From Antedon mediterranea (taxonomy: Eukaryota > Echinodermata > Crinoidea > Comatulida > Antedonidae), in the NCBI RefSeq assembly GCF_964355755.1, contig NC_092678.1:17394922-17458921 (forward strand): a DNA stretch of 64,000 nt, written 5' to 3'. Below, piece by piece: positions 43,403 through 54,244 of this stretch (position 1 is the first letter of the stretch; each line of letters opens with the position of its first letter). The notes under the pieces were generated by a model. It made no database searches and was not told the DNA's origin. It worked only from the letters and a program-made list of their open reading frames with translations. The position numbers and the translations under genes are program-made.

Positions 43403-43714
43403 GATAAAAAGACCAAGACATCCCTTGGAGACTTCCTAACATTTGTTACTGGTGCTGACTCAATTCCCCCTCTTTGTTTTAGCAACCAGATACATATACA
43501 TGTTTTTAGTAAGGAGCGAAAGATGAGAGGTTACCCGACAGCCAGTACATGTGGGTTGGATTTACACCTCCACCGTGGATATGACGATCCATTGGAATTC
43601 ACAACTCTAATGGAAGAAGCCATCATAAATGGCAAGGGTTTAGAAAACTTTAAAGATGTATTGTCCCACAAAATCATGAAGAATAAAAGATTTTTTAAAT
43701 CGGACTTTGAATAG
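43403..43714 (+). CDS. HECT E3 ligase C-lobe, terminal exon
   Basis: After an acceptor 'tgcattttag', a frame of 103 codons is open to TAG. It matches the last part of a HECT domain: 'SLGDFLTFVTGADSIPPL' (LxxFvTGs..lPp.gf), then 'GYPTASTCGLDLHLH', with the catalytic Cys in the P-T-A-x-T-C context, then 'LEFTTLMEEAIINGKGLE'. HECT C-lobes carry ubiquitin on this Cys as a thioester. The N-lobe and earlier exons are missing from this side. It follows the integrase-like pseudogene in the same orientation by 270 bp. HECT fragments of this type recur beside transposon ORFs in animal genomes, so it may be part of the same unit. A basic tail follows the domain. Confidence 0.7.
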   Translation, partial: DKKTKTSLGDFLTFVTGADSIPPLCFSNQIHIHVFSKERKMRGYPTASTCGLDLHLHRGYDDPLEFTTLMEEAIINGKGLENFKDVLSHKIMKNKRFFKSDFE

Positions 43715-44243
43715 GCAATTTTGCAGTTTTAATGAAGTTGTTTTCATAAGTCAAAAAACGAGAAAAAATATTATTTCACCTTTAGAAAGACAAAACAGTT
43801 AAACAGTTAAATTACCCCAAATTAGGTTAATATTTTTTTTTCAGACCCATTTTTTTGTGAAAGTGAATAACTATTATGTGACATTAAAATAACATATTCA
43901 ACAAAACAATTAAAAAAATATTGTTTTCAGGGGGACAATATATCTCTAAATTCTTATCAAGTTTTAGTAGCCAACAGTTTTGTAATTGTTTCAGAAATAA
44001 AATACTGTTATTAAAGTTTCAATAAACAAAATGTTGTTGTTAAATTACATCTGTTTTACTGTATTGTACAGCTACATAACACAGTTCTGTCTGATCATCA
44101 CCAACTGAACATAATACTATAAATATAATTGTTTATATTGTATTCAGTACATGTGTTCGTTGCAATTGTTCTAACTTTGTATTGAAAATAATATCACAGC
44201 GACAATTAATTAATAACAAAACCGATTTATAAAATGATAATGT
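43715..44243. other. Spacer before second gap
   Basis: AT-rich with no gene seen. 'aataaa' words at about 43998 and 44022 could serve as poly(A) signals for the HECT exon. Confidence 0.4.
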
Positions 44244-44443
44244 NNNNNNNNNNNNNNNNNNNNNNNNNNNNNNNNNNNNNNNNNNNNNNNNNNNNNNNNN
44301 NNNNNNNNNNNNNNNNNNNNNNNNNNNNNNNNNNNNNNNNNNNNNNNNNNNNNNNNNNNNNNNNNNNNNNNNNNNNNNNNNNNNNNNNNNNNNNNNNNNN
44401 NNNNNNNNNNNNNNNNNNNNNNNNNNNNNNNNNNNNNNNNNNN
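44244..44443. other. Assembly gap (200 N)
   Basis: Exactly 200 N, as in the first gap. Frames drawn across it are meaningless. Confidence 0.95.
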
Positions 44444-44533
44444 TATTAAATGTGATGAGCTATGACAAAAGAGACAACAATCTTATATTTTATATTCGAG
44501 TAGCCATACGATGACGTCACAATGTTTAGTTAA

Positions 44534-44765
44534 GCCTGGTTTCCTGTCGACGTAAGATTTGGAAATGCTAACGTTTGTTACGATTGTTGCGTTTGTTACG
44601 TCTCTTCTGTTAAGTTGAACAAAAGGGAACGTCGTTTTGATCGTTCTGAACCGCAGGCTCACGAGCCGATAACGACCCTTACGTAAAGTTGACTTTTTTA
44701 ACTTCAAGCGCTTACGGTCGTCTTATGATCGTTACGTAAAGTTGACATTTTTTCTTACGCTTCTG
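44534..44765. mobile_element. TTAA-flanked terminal repeat, left copy
   Basis: TTAA at 44530-44533, then 'gcctggtttcctgtcgac' and 'gtaag'. Subterminal words 'acgtaaagttgac' and 'aacgtttgttacgattgt' follow. The complement of the first 23 bp recurs at 51488-51510 with one mismatch, followed by TTAA. TTAA target sites are used by piggyBac and Kolobok-type transposons. Confidence 0.6.
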
Positions 44766-44859
44766 TGTTTGCTCGATCGATGGTTGCCCATGTCAGGCAA
44801 TTGTTTTTCAGGTAGGCAGCCTAGGCTTAGAAAGGCATCATGCTGTGTGGCATATACTG

Positions 44860-45160
44860 TACATAGGCCTAGCTACATAAAACGGAACATGCCTAGGCCC
44901 AGGCCCAGTCGTACATCATAACCACTACCATTTTACTGTAATATAGGCAAGAGGCCTGTACTAAAAATGTCCTAGACCGTAGCCTTCTTGTAGGCCTAGC
45001 CTAGGCCTACTTAGTAATACTAGGCCTAGGCTAGCCTACTACTAAACGCCTTTTTTAGGCCTACCTACTATATAGCCTAGGCCCCTAGTACTTAGTAGTA
45101 GTAGGCCTCCTATACTAGCCTACTAGGCTAGGCCCTACAAACAAGTACTAGGCCTATCCC
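44860..45160. repeat. 'TAGGCCTA' word cluster
   Basis: Dense, irregular repetition of the palindromes 'taggccta' and 'ctaggcctag'. The same words are scattered over the whole window, so this is a genome-wide simple motif rather than a gene. Confidence 0.85.
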
Positions 45161-45161
45161 A

Positions 45162-45790
45162 ATTCAATCAATCAATCAATCAATAATTTTTATTTCTCAA
45201 ATAAAAACACAAAAAAACAGTTAACATTTTCTAAAAATAATAGATAATAAATGAGAAAAAGGGGTACCCCACAGGAAGCTTAAGCTTTAAAATGTGGGGT
45301 CCTGGCAACATAATTAAAAGTAAGGTAAGGTAAGAAATATATATAATATATGATAATGAACATAAAAAGACATTTAACTTAACAAATGCAGTTATTATTT
45401 GACTTAAGACAGATATATGATCAACTTAAATAATAATAGTAGAAACAAGGTATTCATGTAGTTTGAACTTAAATGAAGATATAAAATTAATAATTTTAAT
45501 TTCATCTGGTAAAGAATTCCAAATTTTTGGTCCTTGAAAAGTTATATCATGCTTGCCAACCTCCGTATTAAAACAATCATAAGCATAATCAAATTTATTT
45601 CTGGTATTATAATTATGAACTGAACTAAAAGTTTGAAAATAAGTATCAAAAATTCTGGGCAGTTGATTATGTTTGAATTTAAACATAAATAAAGCAACAT
45701 TTTTTGTAAGTAAGTCGTAAATATTAAGTGTATTAGATAAGACAATTAAGTGGACCACCATCTGTAGGCCTAGGCTAGCTTTGGAATTAG
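45162..45790 (-). pseudogene. LINE-C 3' end: C-terminal coding part and (ATTG)n tail
   Basis: Minus strand. 'LTKNVALFMFKFKHNQLP', then 'YNTRNKFDYAYDCFNTEV', then 'ITFQGPKIWNSLPDEIK' and 'FKFKLHEYLV'. This is the conserved end of the CR1/L2/Jockey-type polyprotein (the NTR...GPxxWNSLPxxI motif). It is followed by about 220 bp of 3' UTR and ends in tandem ATTG (plus 'caatcaatcaatcaatcaat', 45162-45184). It is strongly 5'-truncated at about 45790 and the remaining frame is intact. Confidence 0.8.
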
Positions 45791-45799
45791 GCATAAATC

Positions 45800-46485
45800 T
45801 CTCTTTTTTTTAGTGTGACTTTATTTTATATGATAGGCCAAATAAAAAAAAAAAACATTTTAACATTTTAATGTATTGGATCTACACACTCTACACAATA
45901 ATTCCAACTTCTAAACTGCAACAAAAATGATCTACAGTGAAACTCTTCTTTTACATGCCCTTTGGTTGGAATGTGTTTAAAAACTAAATGTTTGTAACTA
46001 AAAATGTTATCATACTGTACACATAATTATAACTAATAGTAGTTCAGCAAGTGAAACCCACTTTAAATATGTTTAATTGTTTTTCTTTGATTTAAATTAA
46101 TTATTGAAAAGCTTCAACACACTAGTTTTAAAATGTTAAATATTTTTACAGAGCAAATTTTAAACACAAAATGAGGCCTATAATGATTCCAAAGTAAATA
46201 CTGCCCAGTACATAGAAAATATCACACTTATTTATTATTAACATTTTTACATGTGAACAGAAAGTCTGCTTCTAGTACCACTGAAAATTAAACAAAACAT
46301 TGATATTAACATTGATAATGTAACAACATTGAAAGTGTATGTGTTGCATTTACAAATCGTTTTGCTTTATTAAATAGATATACAAGAATGACACCAGAAA
46401 GATTGAATCAACTTGTGTCCTTAATTCAGCCCCATCTAAAAGAGAGAAATTACAGTACAGTGTACCACAGTTTCAGAGTTTAAAA
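45800..46485. other. Spacer left of transposon T
   Basis: AT-rich with no gene recognised. Confidence 0.4.
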
Positions 46486-47135
46486 TAGTCAGGTGGCTTA
46501 GCAACAATTTTCAGGATTAACGTTACCGGCCGGACAAAAGTACCAAAATTGGCATGGAGTTTCCTTTCGACCTATCTATTGATTTTATCCGTGGAACCCA
46601 CTTGATCGGGTCTGATTTTCCAAGATGGCGGCCAAAATCCAAGATGGCCACCAGAAAAAAAGGAAATGCCATATATCTGGCTGTAAGACTCATAAATCAA
46701 CAAATGGGGTGTAAATGTCAGAGTTTCTGGGGGTCACTGAAACAGAAGCTGGTCATTTCATGTTGCTCAGACCACCAATTTCCAAGATGGCGGCCAAATT
46801 TCAAAATGGCCACCAAAAAAATCAAATGTCATATATCAGACTGTAAAAATCAGAAATGAACAAATGAGGTGTCAATTCAGGGGTTTCTGAGGTCACTGTA
46901 ATAGATGCTGGTTAAGCCATTTTGCTCAGGTCACCCAATTCCAAGATGGCGGCCAAATTTCAAAATGGCTGCCAAAAAAAGGAAATATTGTATATAAGGT
47001 TGTAAAAATCATAAATGAACAAATAAGGTGTCAATTCAGAGGTATCTGAGGTTACTGAAACAGATACTGGTCAAGCCATTTTGCTCAGGTCACTCATTTC
47101 CAAGATGGCGGTCAAATTTAAAAATGGCCGCCAAT
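46486..47135 (+). repeat. Transposon T left terminal inverted repeat
   Basis: Subrepeats start near 46615, 46780, 46940 and 47098, each with 'caagatggcggcc' followed by 'aaatttcaaaatggc' and then 'catttgttcattt'-related spacers in complement. Confidence 0.85.
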
Positions 47136-47207
47136 TCTACAATGAAGGAAGGATCACAGGTGAAATGGTAAGGAATATTTAATTGTATTGATTTTGTACA
47201 TCGGCAG

Positions 47208-49761
47208 GCAATAGAGTACCTCAACCCAGGACAAATCCTAGTGATTACGTTTGACCAGCCTCTGTTCACGCTCGCCAAGTATGTACAATGAAAATGGCCA
47301 GATCTCTATGGTGAGAAAGTCTACGTAGTTATGATGGGCGGACTGCACATTGAGAAGGCGCTAGTGAACAGTGTTGGCGATTTATTAGATGGGTCAGGTT
47401 GGACAACGGCTCTCACTGAATCTGACGTTGTTTCATCTGGAACAGCCGATTCATTCCTGAAAGTATCAAACATTACCAGAACTCGACATGCCCATCAAGT
47501 CACTGTTCTTGTTCTTCAGCGGCTACTGAATGAAGCATTCAACTAGAGATCTAATATTGATGAGAGTTTGAACAACTGGCTGGAACAAATGTGTAAGAAA
47601 TCTCCCACGTTCAAGTTCTGGAACATGATCGCACACTATGAGATTCTGATTCTCATATTTGTTAGAGCCCATCGGGAAAGAGACTTCCTATTGTATGTTT
47701 CTGTATTAGAGGCACTCGTGCCATTGTTCTTTGCGTTAGATCATGTGAACTATTCTCGGTGGCTGCCTGTACACATTAGAGACATGAAGGCATGCCACAA
47801 GAGATCAAAATAATATTAGTTTGAAACTCGGAATCACTGTACAATCGCAAAGTCGTTACACAGATACTCTGCGATTCCAATAGACCAAGCGCATGAGCAA
47901 TAGAATAAAGTGGTGAAAGCATCCGGTGGTGTAGTAGGACTTACAGAGAATCCAGTTGCCTTCAGACGCTGGATGACTGCTGGACCCGAGCTTGCCAGAC
48001 TTCTGAGACAGTATGAGAATGAATATATTATTCATGACGATGATCCGGAAAACCCAGCTAACTTTGAACACCATTAACAGGGACTTGCAGCACAGAAAAC
48101 CTTCCAGCGACAGGTTGATAGTCTATCTAACACAATACGCAAGATGGGAAATCCCTTCCTGTATGACATCCCTGAGTTGGTAACTCTTGATAGTCGTAAC
48201 TGCGCGAATGAGGCAGTAGTGGATACAATCCGTACACTAGAAGATACAGGCACAAAGAAGTGTCAAGAGTATGTGAAGACCGTGCCCGTGGATCGTAGTC
48301 GTTCCATACATGATACAATCTCAAAGAATTCACTACCCTTTCTCTCAACAAAGCTCAAAGTCAAATCAAAGGATTGCAAGAAAGTAAAGGTGCTTGAGAA
48401 CAATGTGGCACTCTTCAGCCAGTTATACATTTCCTTACAAAATAGAGATGGTGACATCAGTGAATTCTTTGCACACGAAGTACAGTCGTATCCTCCATCC
48501 CTGTCTGAGTTTGGAAAGCTTAATCTGTCTGGTACCAAATGTCATCTGTTAAAATGTATCGAATCAAACCACACAGAGAGACCTGTATTTTATGACTGCA
48601 AAGTTCTGAATGGTGCGGTGACAGTACATGCATTACCTGTAATAAATGTCTCAACATTCCAAGAATATGATGACAATGTGTTTATACCCCATCTGAAACG
48701 TCAGCTACGTGACACAAAGCAAGTGGATGTTGTGAAGGACGAATACCGACCAGATAGCCTTAAGGAGGGAACCAGGGAGAAACGAGGCAAAGGTGTGCGT
48801 AGAAAAGTATCAGGTGATACCAAGCTGCCGGGCAACTGGAATGACTTCTTCCGTGATTCAATCAACAAGAAAGAACTTTTTGAATTCCTTTCATCAAAAG
48901 TTGCGGATTGCAGCATCCCTCTTGAGTGTTCGGTATATATCACAGCTGGAGAGCATGTTACATATGTTGAAATGCAGTTCAAAAATGTCCAGCTGTAATC
49001 AAGAGGAAGCAGACACCAGGATTGTGTTTCACGTGAAGCACGCGTTGGAAAATGGAGCAAAATCCATCCAGTTGCGAACTGTGGATACAGATGTTGTTGT
49101 TGTTGTTCTTAGTGTGTTTCATGACCTCTCTCATATAAATGCTGATCTTGATCTCTGGATAGCATTTGGAACTGGAAAGAACTACACTCATTATCAACGC
49201 CATTTGTGCACATCTCGGTGAACGCAAATCACGTTCCCTGCCAATTTTCCACTCCCTGTCAGGATGTGATACTACCTCAGCGTTTAGAGTTACGGATGCC
49301 TTTCTTCATCTTGCCGCACATCCGTTTGAGCATCTTCACTTACATTCTGAATCATTTCAAAGAATCGAGAGACTAGTTGTCGTAGTTTATGACAAAACAA
49401 GTAACGCCATGAATGTTAACAGTGCTCGGATGGAACTGTTCAGCCAGAAACAGCAAGCTGTTGACAAGATACCACCTACTCAAATGCACTACTCCAGCAC
49501 ACTAGGAGGGCCGTATACCAAGCTGGCATCTGGACAACATGCATGTTATCTCAACAAACAAATCCGTGTCCAGTCGACTATGCATGGGTGAAAGTTGGGA
49601 ACTCATGGGAACCTGTCTGGTCTACCATTCCAGAGGCATCTAAAGCTTGCAGAGAATTTGTGAAATGTGGCTGCAAAAGGACCTGTACAGTCTGCAAAAG
49701 GACCTGTACAGTCTGCAAATGCAGCAAGGCAAATCTGCCTTGCACATGTCCATCCAAATAG
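47208..49761 (+). pseudogene. Transposon T protein: PIN/XPG-like nuclease-type ORF, broken
   Basis: Reading across several frames from an acceptor-like 'catcggcag' gives one long protein of about 850 residues. It begins 'AIEYLNPGQILVITFDQP', then 'GGLHIEKALVNSVGD', 'SGWTTALTESDVVSSGTA' and 'VPLFFALDHVNYSRWLPV', then 'GGVVGLTENPVAFRRWM'. An intact 284-codon frame follows (48144-48998, with 'GTREKRGKGVRRKVSG'). Next come 'CNQEEADTRIVFHV', 'LRTVDTDVVVVV' and 'FHSLSGCDTTSAF'. The acidic trio EAD...D.D...GCD resembles XPG/FEN1-type PIN nucleases. The C-terminus is Cys-rich ('CGCKRTCTVCKRTCTVCK'). In-frame stops occur at 47291, 47544, about 47898 and about 48076, and frameshifts near 47813, 48995, 49190 and 49545. 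The residues expected after 'TTSAF' seem deleted. The family is familiar from corals and other invertebrates as an uncharacterised transposon protein. Confidence 0.75.
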
Positions 49762-49889
49762 GGTAAATCAACTGTACTATAACTGTAAACTGTTATGTAG
49801 CAATTATAGAAGTCCAATAACCATTAACAAGTCGAGCCAAGTAAACCTTTTTCATATATTATTTTTGTTAATTTCTGATTTTTAACCCA

Positions 49890-50368
49890 CATATGCCTAC
49901 ACAAAATTTTGGATTTTTTTTGGCAGCCATTTTGGAAATGGGTGACCTTAGCAAAATGGCTTGACCAGCATCTGTTTCGGTGACCCCAGAAACCCTGAAT
50001 TAATACCTCATTTGTTCATTTCCGATTTTTACAGTGACACACACAACATTTCCCTTTTTAGCGGCCATTTTGAAATTTGACCGCCATCTTGGAAATAGGT
50101 GGTCTGAGCAATATCAGCATCTGTTTCATTGACCCCAGAAACCCTTAAATTGACACCCCATTTGTTGATTTACGAGTTTTACAGCCAGATATATGGCATT
50201 TCCTTTTTTCTGGGGGCCATTTTTGATTTTGGCAGCCATCTTGGAAAATCGGACCAGATCAAGTGGGTTCCACGGATAAAATCAATAGATAGGTCGAAAG
50301 GAAACTCCATGCCAATTTTGGTACTTTTGTCCGGCCGGTAACGTTAAAATTGCTAAGCCACCTGACTA
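49890..50368 (-). repeat. Transposon T right terminal inverted repeat
   Basis: It mirrors 46486-47130, with three subrepeats ('ggccattttg' ... 'ccatcttgg' words at about 49925, 50065-50093 and 50215-50240). It ends with the complement of the left terminus. Confidence 0.85.
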
Positions 50369-51180
50369 AAAATATGTTTATAGTTTTAGTACTCAACTTT
50401 TTAGATTTATTTAAAGGTTTAATTTCCTGTATCATATATATTGTGTGACACAGTGTATGCAAAGAAAGTTACTGTATATCACTTAAGGTAATCAGTAAAA
50501 GTGTTTGTGTTTGCTTTTTTAAAATGTATTTAGTTAATAAGTAAGTAATTATAGTATTTAGTTAAAGGTTTGATTGTCGGTATTGTATATTCTGTATGCC
50601 ATGGTGTATGCATCTATTGTTTTTGAGAATTTATATAAATGGCCTAATCCATAAAATAGTATTGTGCAGAATGTATTTGTAAATAAATTTATTTAACAAG
50701 TATTTACTGTATGCTTCTTATTATTAAGTGTGGAGGGATATTGAATGGCAATATTATTTGATAACTTTATTATTATTACTATTATTATCATTATTATTAA
50801 TTGTTATTAAATATCTTACCTTCTGTATTTAATATTACATCTACTGCATCAGAGTCTAATAGCATGCTTCTTATAACAACACAAACAACAAAAACATTGA
50901 TTAGAAAAACTCAGATGGAGCAAATAGTGCCGGTTTAAATTGTTTAAAAACATCGAATCATTTCTCCTAATAAAAGAATAGTTAATGAACTTAATTACCG
51001 GAAGGAGAATATGTCAATAAAATAAAGAAAAGTGTGAATAGAAAGAACTTGAATATAATTGTACGTTTTTAATATAGGGCTAATTTTTATCCTTTTTTGG
51101 TAAAGAGGTGTTGTGTAAAAAAGCTGCTTTTATTAATGAAATTCGTATTTTCGTATCTATTAAAAATAGGCCTATCCTTT
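50369..51180. other. Spacer right of transposon T
   Basis: AT-rich with no gene seen. (ATT)n-like run at 50765-50810. Confidence 0.4.
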
Positions 51181-51187
51181 TCCATTG

Positions 51188-51510
51188 TATATCTTGCGCT
51201 TACGACTCTTACGCTTACGTAAAGTTGACTCCAAGTCAACTTTACGTAAGAATCGTTAATAACGCAACGCAAGTGATCGCAAGCAATAAAATCCCGGTTT
51301 CCTGTAAATTCGCGATAAATCGACGTATCAGACGGAGATTCGATACCCCGGTTTCCTGTCGATCGTCTATTTTTCTTGCGTTTACGTCGATTTCACCAAA
51401 ATATTGTCGTAAGCGGTTTCCTGTCAAATGTTGGTTTCTTACGTAAAATCGACGTAACAATCGTAACTGACGTTAGAAAAACTGACTCTTACGTCGACAG
51501 GAAACCAGCC
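51188..51510. mobile_element. TTAA-flanked terminal repeat, right copy
   Basis: It ends 'gtcgacaggaaaccagcc' then TTAA (51511-51514), the complement of the left copy at 44534. Interior words 'ggtttcctgt' recur four times (about 51296, 51350, 51415 and in complement at the end). 'ttacgtaaagttgactcc' / 'aagtcaactttacgtaag' at 51217-51251 is a perfect palindromic block. Confidence 0.65.
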
Positions 51511-51843
51511 TTAAGTAATTTTTCGTTGTTTGTTGATCTCACCGGGCAATATTTTCATATTGTGATGGCTTGCACAAAATCGCGTATCTCGACTTTCTTG
51601 CGCAAAACTACGAAAAACTCAAAAAGTGGGTTACTTTCATTTTACTATTACGATTTACATATTGCGATTTGAAAATCGTTCTTGGTACCATTGTAAAGCT
51701 AAAATCTTTTTGATTGTTTTAGTCTAAATTATATGTAAATCAGATCACATACATAGTTTCAATCAACTTTAATAAAAACATATAATTGGGCTATAAATGC
51801 TGGCGGTGGCAGTTTCTAACTGGAAAAACCTCTGGCAGTCAAA

Positions 51844-52830
51844 GTGTTAAAACGTATGAATCTAAAATTCCATCGTCCGAAGAAAGACAAGTGTGGGCTC
51901 TGTGAAACATTTCACAGTGGATCATCTACAAAACGGCAAGAAATTCAAGAAGCTTTCAATAAACACAATGCCGAAAAAGAAAGAGTTCGTCAAATTAAGG
52001 CCGAGATAAAGAAGAAGGCGATATCAGAGCCCAAGTTTGAAGCTGCCGTATTTGACTTGCAGCAGGTCATACTTGCCTCGCTCAAATAGATGCAAAATCT
52101 TCTATTAGACGACGACTGGCGTGTTACAACTTCACAATGTACCAGTTGTCAGACAGAGAAGGCCATTGCTTTTTATCTCATGAGGGGATAACAAAAAGAG
52201 AATCAAATGAAATTTCGACATACGTCAGTCAGTATTTACAAATGCTGGATTCTCAATATAAAGAATCGGTTGCTCTTTTTTGTGACGGCTGTCCTGGCCA
52301 AAACAAGAACACGATAATGGCGGCAATGCTTCTCGCATTTGTTCGAAAATAAAAAAATATTAAATCAATAACAATAATATATTTTGAAACAAATCATGGC
52401 CATAGTGAAGGGGATGCTATGCACAGCTCAATTGAACGTGCACTGTCAAGAGTAGGGGAATTGCTTACACCGACACAACTATCCTTAGTTCTAGAGATGG
52501 CCCGAACAAACCCACGCCCATACAAGGTTAGAAATGACAGAGGATGGCCATCCGGTTGACTGGACAAAAGTCATGCAGTTACGGGTCACAAAGGAAAGGC
52601 CAGAGTTTATTGATGTGAAATTTTCTCATCTCGAGGCCACTTTTCATTCGTTAAAACTGGTCAGTAGCAGAACCCCACAAATAGATGTCACACATCGAGC
52701 ATACACAACGAAGGAACCAAAGCTGTCAGCCAAAAAATACAACGACTTGCTGAGCCTATGTTCAGGTACCACCCCCGTCATAAGAAATATTGAGGATCAA
52801 TTTGTTTACAAAAATTTAAAGCACCGTTAA
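51844..52830 (+). pseudogene. DDE-type transposase-like relic
   Basis: Three consecutive frames make one degraded protein. Part 1 (51844-52089) is 'LKFHRPKKDKCGLCETFH', a Cys-pair segment followed by a charged helix ending 'AVFDLQQVI'. Part 2 (52137-52352) has 'GITKRESNEISTYVSQYL' and 'VALFCDGCPGQNKNTIMA', where the Asp in the C-D-x-C-x-G-Q-N context looks catalytic. After a TAA the same frame continues with 'YFETNHGHSEGDAMHSSI' then 'ERAL', holding further Asp/His/Glu. Part 3 (52534-52830) is 'HPVDWTKVMQLRVTKERP' to a normal-looking terminus. The motif order (D...GQN, then GHS..D..H..IE) is that of an RNase-H-fold transposase family of invertebrates that I cannot name with certainty. It lies just right of the TTAA repeat. 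Confidence 0.6.
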
Positions 52831-53029
52831 CTAAGCTGTCTGTGGAATAACGTGCTTACGTTCCAAAACCCTTAAAAAGGGTTATATAAAATATTGCCTT
52901 TATAAATAATAAAAGTTTAAATTTTAAAAAAAAAAGTATTGTAACCCACGATTAACGCTAGAGAATATAAGCAACAAATAACCATGAGAAATAAAACAAC
53001 TACAACACAGGAGTAAGTAAAGAATTAAC
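52831..53029. other. Spacer
   Basis: Contains a 3'-UTR-like AT-rich stretch and a short A run. No gene. Confidence 0.4.
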
Positions 53030-53830
53030 AAGGCCAACAGCCATTAAGTCGCGTGCTACAATACATAGTGATACCGGACCGACAGACAGACCGACAGACA
53101 GACCGACAGACAGACAGACAGACAGACCGACCGACCGACATAGTGAACTATACTGACCGAAATTACTGAACATGTTTAAAAATGTTGAAATGTTTAAAAA
53201 CATTTATATTTTTTTAATTTACACGTGCGTAGCCTGTCACTTTCGACGTGCTCGTATAACGTAATTTCGAGTTGAAAATTAAGTCAAGAAAACAGAAATC
53301 GGGCAAAAAGAGTGCGCAATAACATTTAACGCGCAGTGCGCGCGCAAAAATATGCGCACTCATGGCAATTTTGTAAACGCTTAAAATTGCCTGAAATGTA
53401 CTCTTATTTCATCGAAAATAAATTTTGAAAATTTTAAGCGCGCGTACGCATGCGTTACATGCGCTACGCACGTAATTGTATTGCAATATGATGATTTATG
53501 CCCTGAAATTTTATTTAATTGTGATTCATGGTTGTGAAGATATGATTACAAACGTGATTTCGTTAAATCGTGCGTAGACCGCGTAATTTTTTATTGCGCA
53601 CCGTGAAAACATAACCACATTGATTCCTGGCCATAAGGAATATACTGTGAAAAATTGACCTAGCTAGATTAAACTGATATCAAGATAAGGTCAGAAAGCG
53701 ATAAAACGCATAGTGATACCGGACCGACAGACAGACAGACCGACAGACAGACAGACAGACAGACCGACAGACAGACAGACCGACCAACCGACCGACCAAG
53801 TGAACTATAGAGTCGCTTCCACGCGACTAA
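53030..53830 (-). mobile_element. Repeat S, inverted copy with extra unit
   Basis: It carries the complement of 27455-27792, from 'gatgatttatgccctgaa' (about 53490) to 'gagtcgcttccacgcgact' (about 53811-53829). It contains two GACA/GACC microsatellites (53080-53140 and 53720-53795). The part at 53240-53480, unseen in the gap-cut forward copy, is rich in 'gcgcgcgtacgcatgcg' alternating purine-pyrimidine sequence. Confidence 0.8.
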
Positions 53831-54244
53831 AAAATAAATAAATAAATAAAATTTAAAAAAATAAATTTAGAATAAATGGTATGTATTTATTAAAATTAAT
53901 TCAATTAAAATTTTAGAATAACTGTTATGTATTTATAAATAATTAAGTGTCATAGGCATAAATAATAATCCTCATGAAATAGAGAAAAATGTGTTTCCGT
54001 TTAATTAATTACTGACCACTACGAGAGACAGATTACATTAATGTATATTTTCTTTGTAAGTTTTTAATAATATTGTTAAGTGTTTAATGTATGCCCTTAG
54101 AGCTACATTAGTAAACACACTATAAAATGATTTCTATTTATTGTTCTAGGTTAAGGTTGAATTGTTCAATTTGGTTAATACGTTTATAAAGTTAAAATGT
54201 TCACTAATATCCTATAATTTAGCATCACAATATAAATTTATATA
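53831..54244. other. AT-rich spacer
   Basis: No gene. A duplicated stretch, 'tatgtatttattaaa' / 'tatgtatttataaat', at about 53880 and 53925. Confidence 0.4.

Larger units (their letters stand above)
46486..50368. mobile_element. Transposon T, 3.9 kb, with long repeated TIRs
   Basis: The ends are exact inverted copies starting 'tagtcaggtggcttagca' (46486) and its complement (ending 50368). The similarity continues for hundreds of bp through 'ttaccggccggacaaaag' and 'ggaacccacttgatc'. The terminal regions are made of subrepeats of about 160 bp (four on the left to about 47130, three on the right from about 49900), each carrying 'ccaagatggcggcc'-like words. Flanks read 'tttaaaa' and 'aaaatat', a possible 4-bp AAAA target duplication but low in complexity. 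The centre carries the broken ORF at 47208-49761. Confidence 0.85.

Noticed and set aside
44234-44449. ORF across the second gap
   Set aside because: N-filled; no information.
48263-49227. Minus-strand ORFs opposite transposon T
   Set aside because: Shadows of the plus-strand transposon protein, which has clear family motifs.
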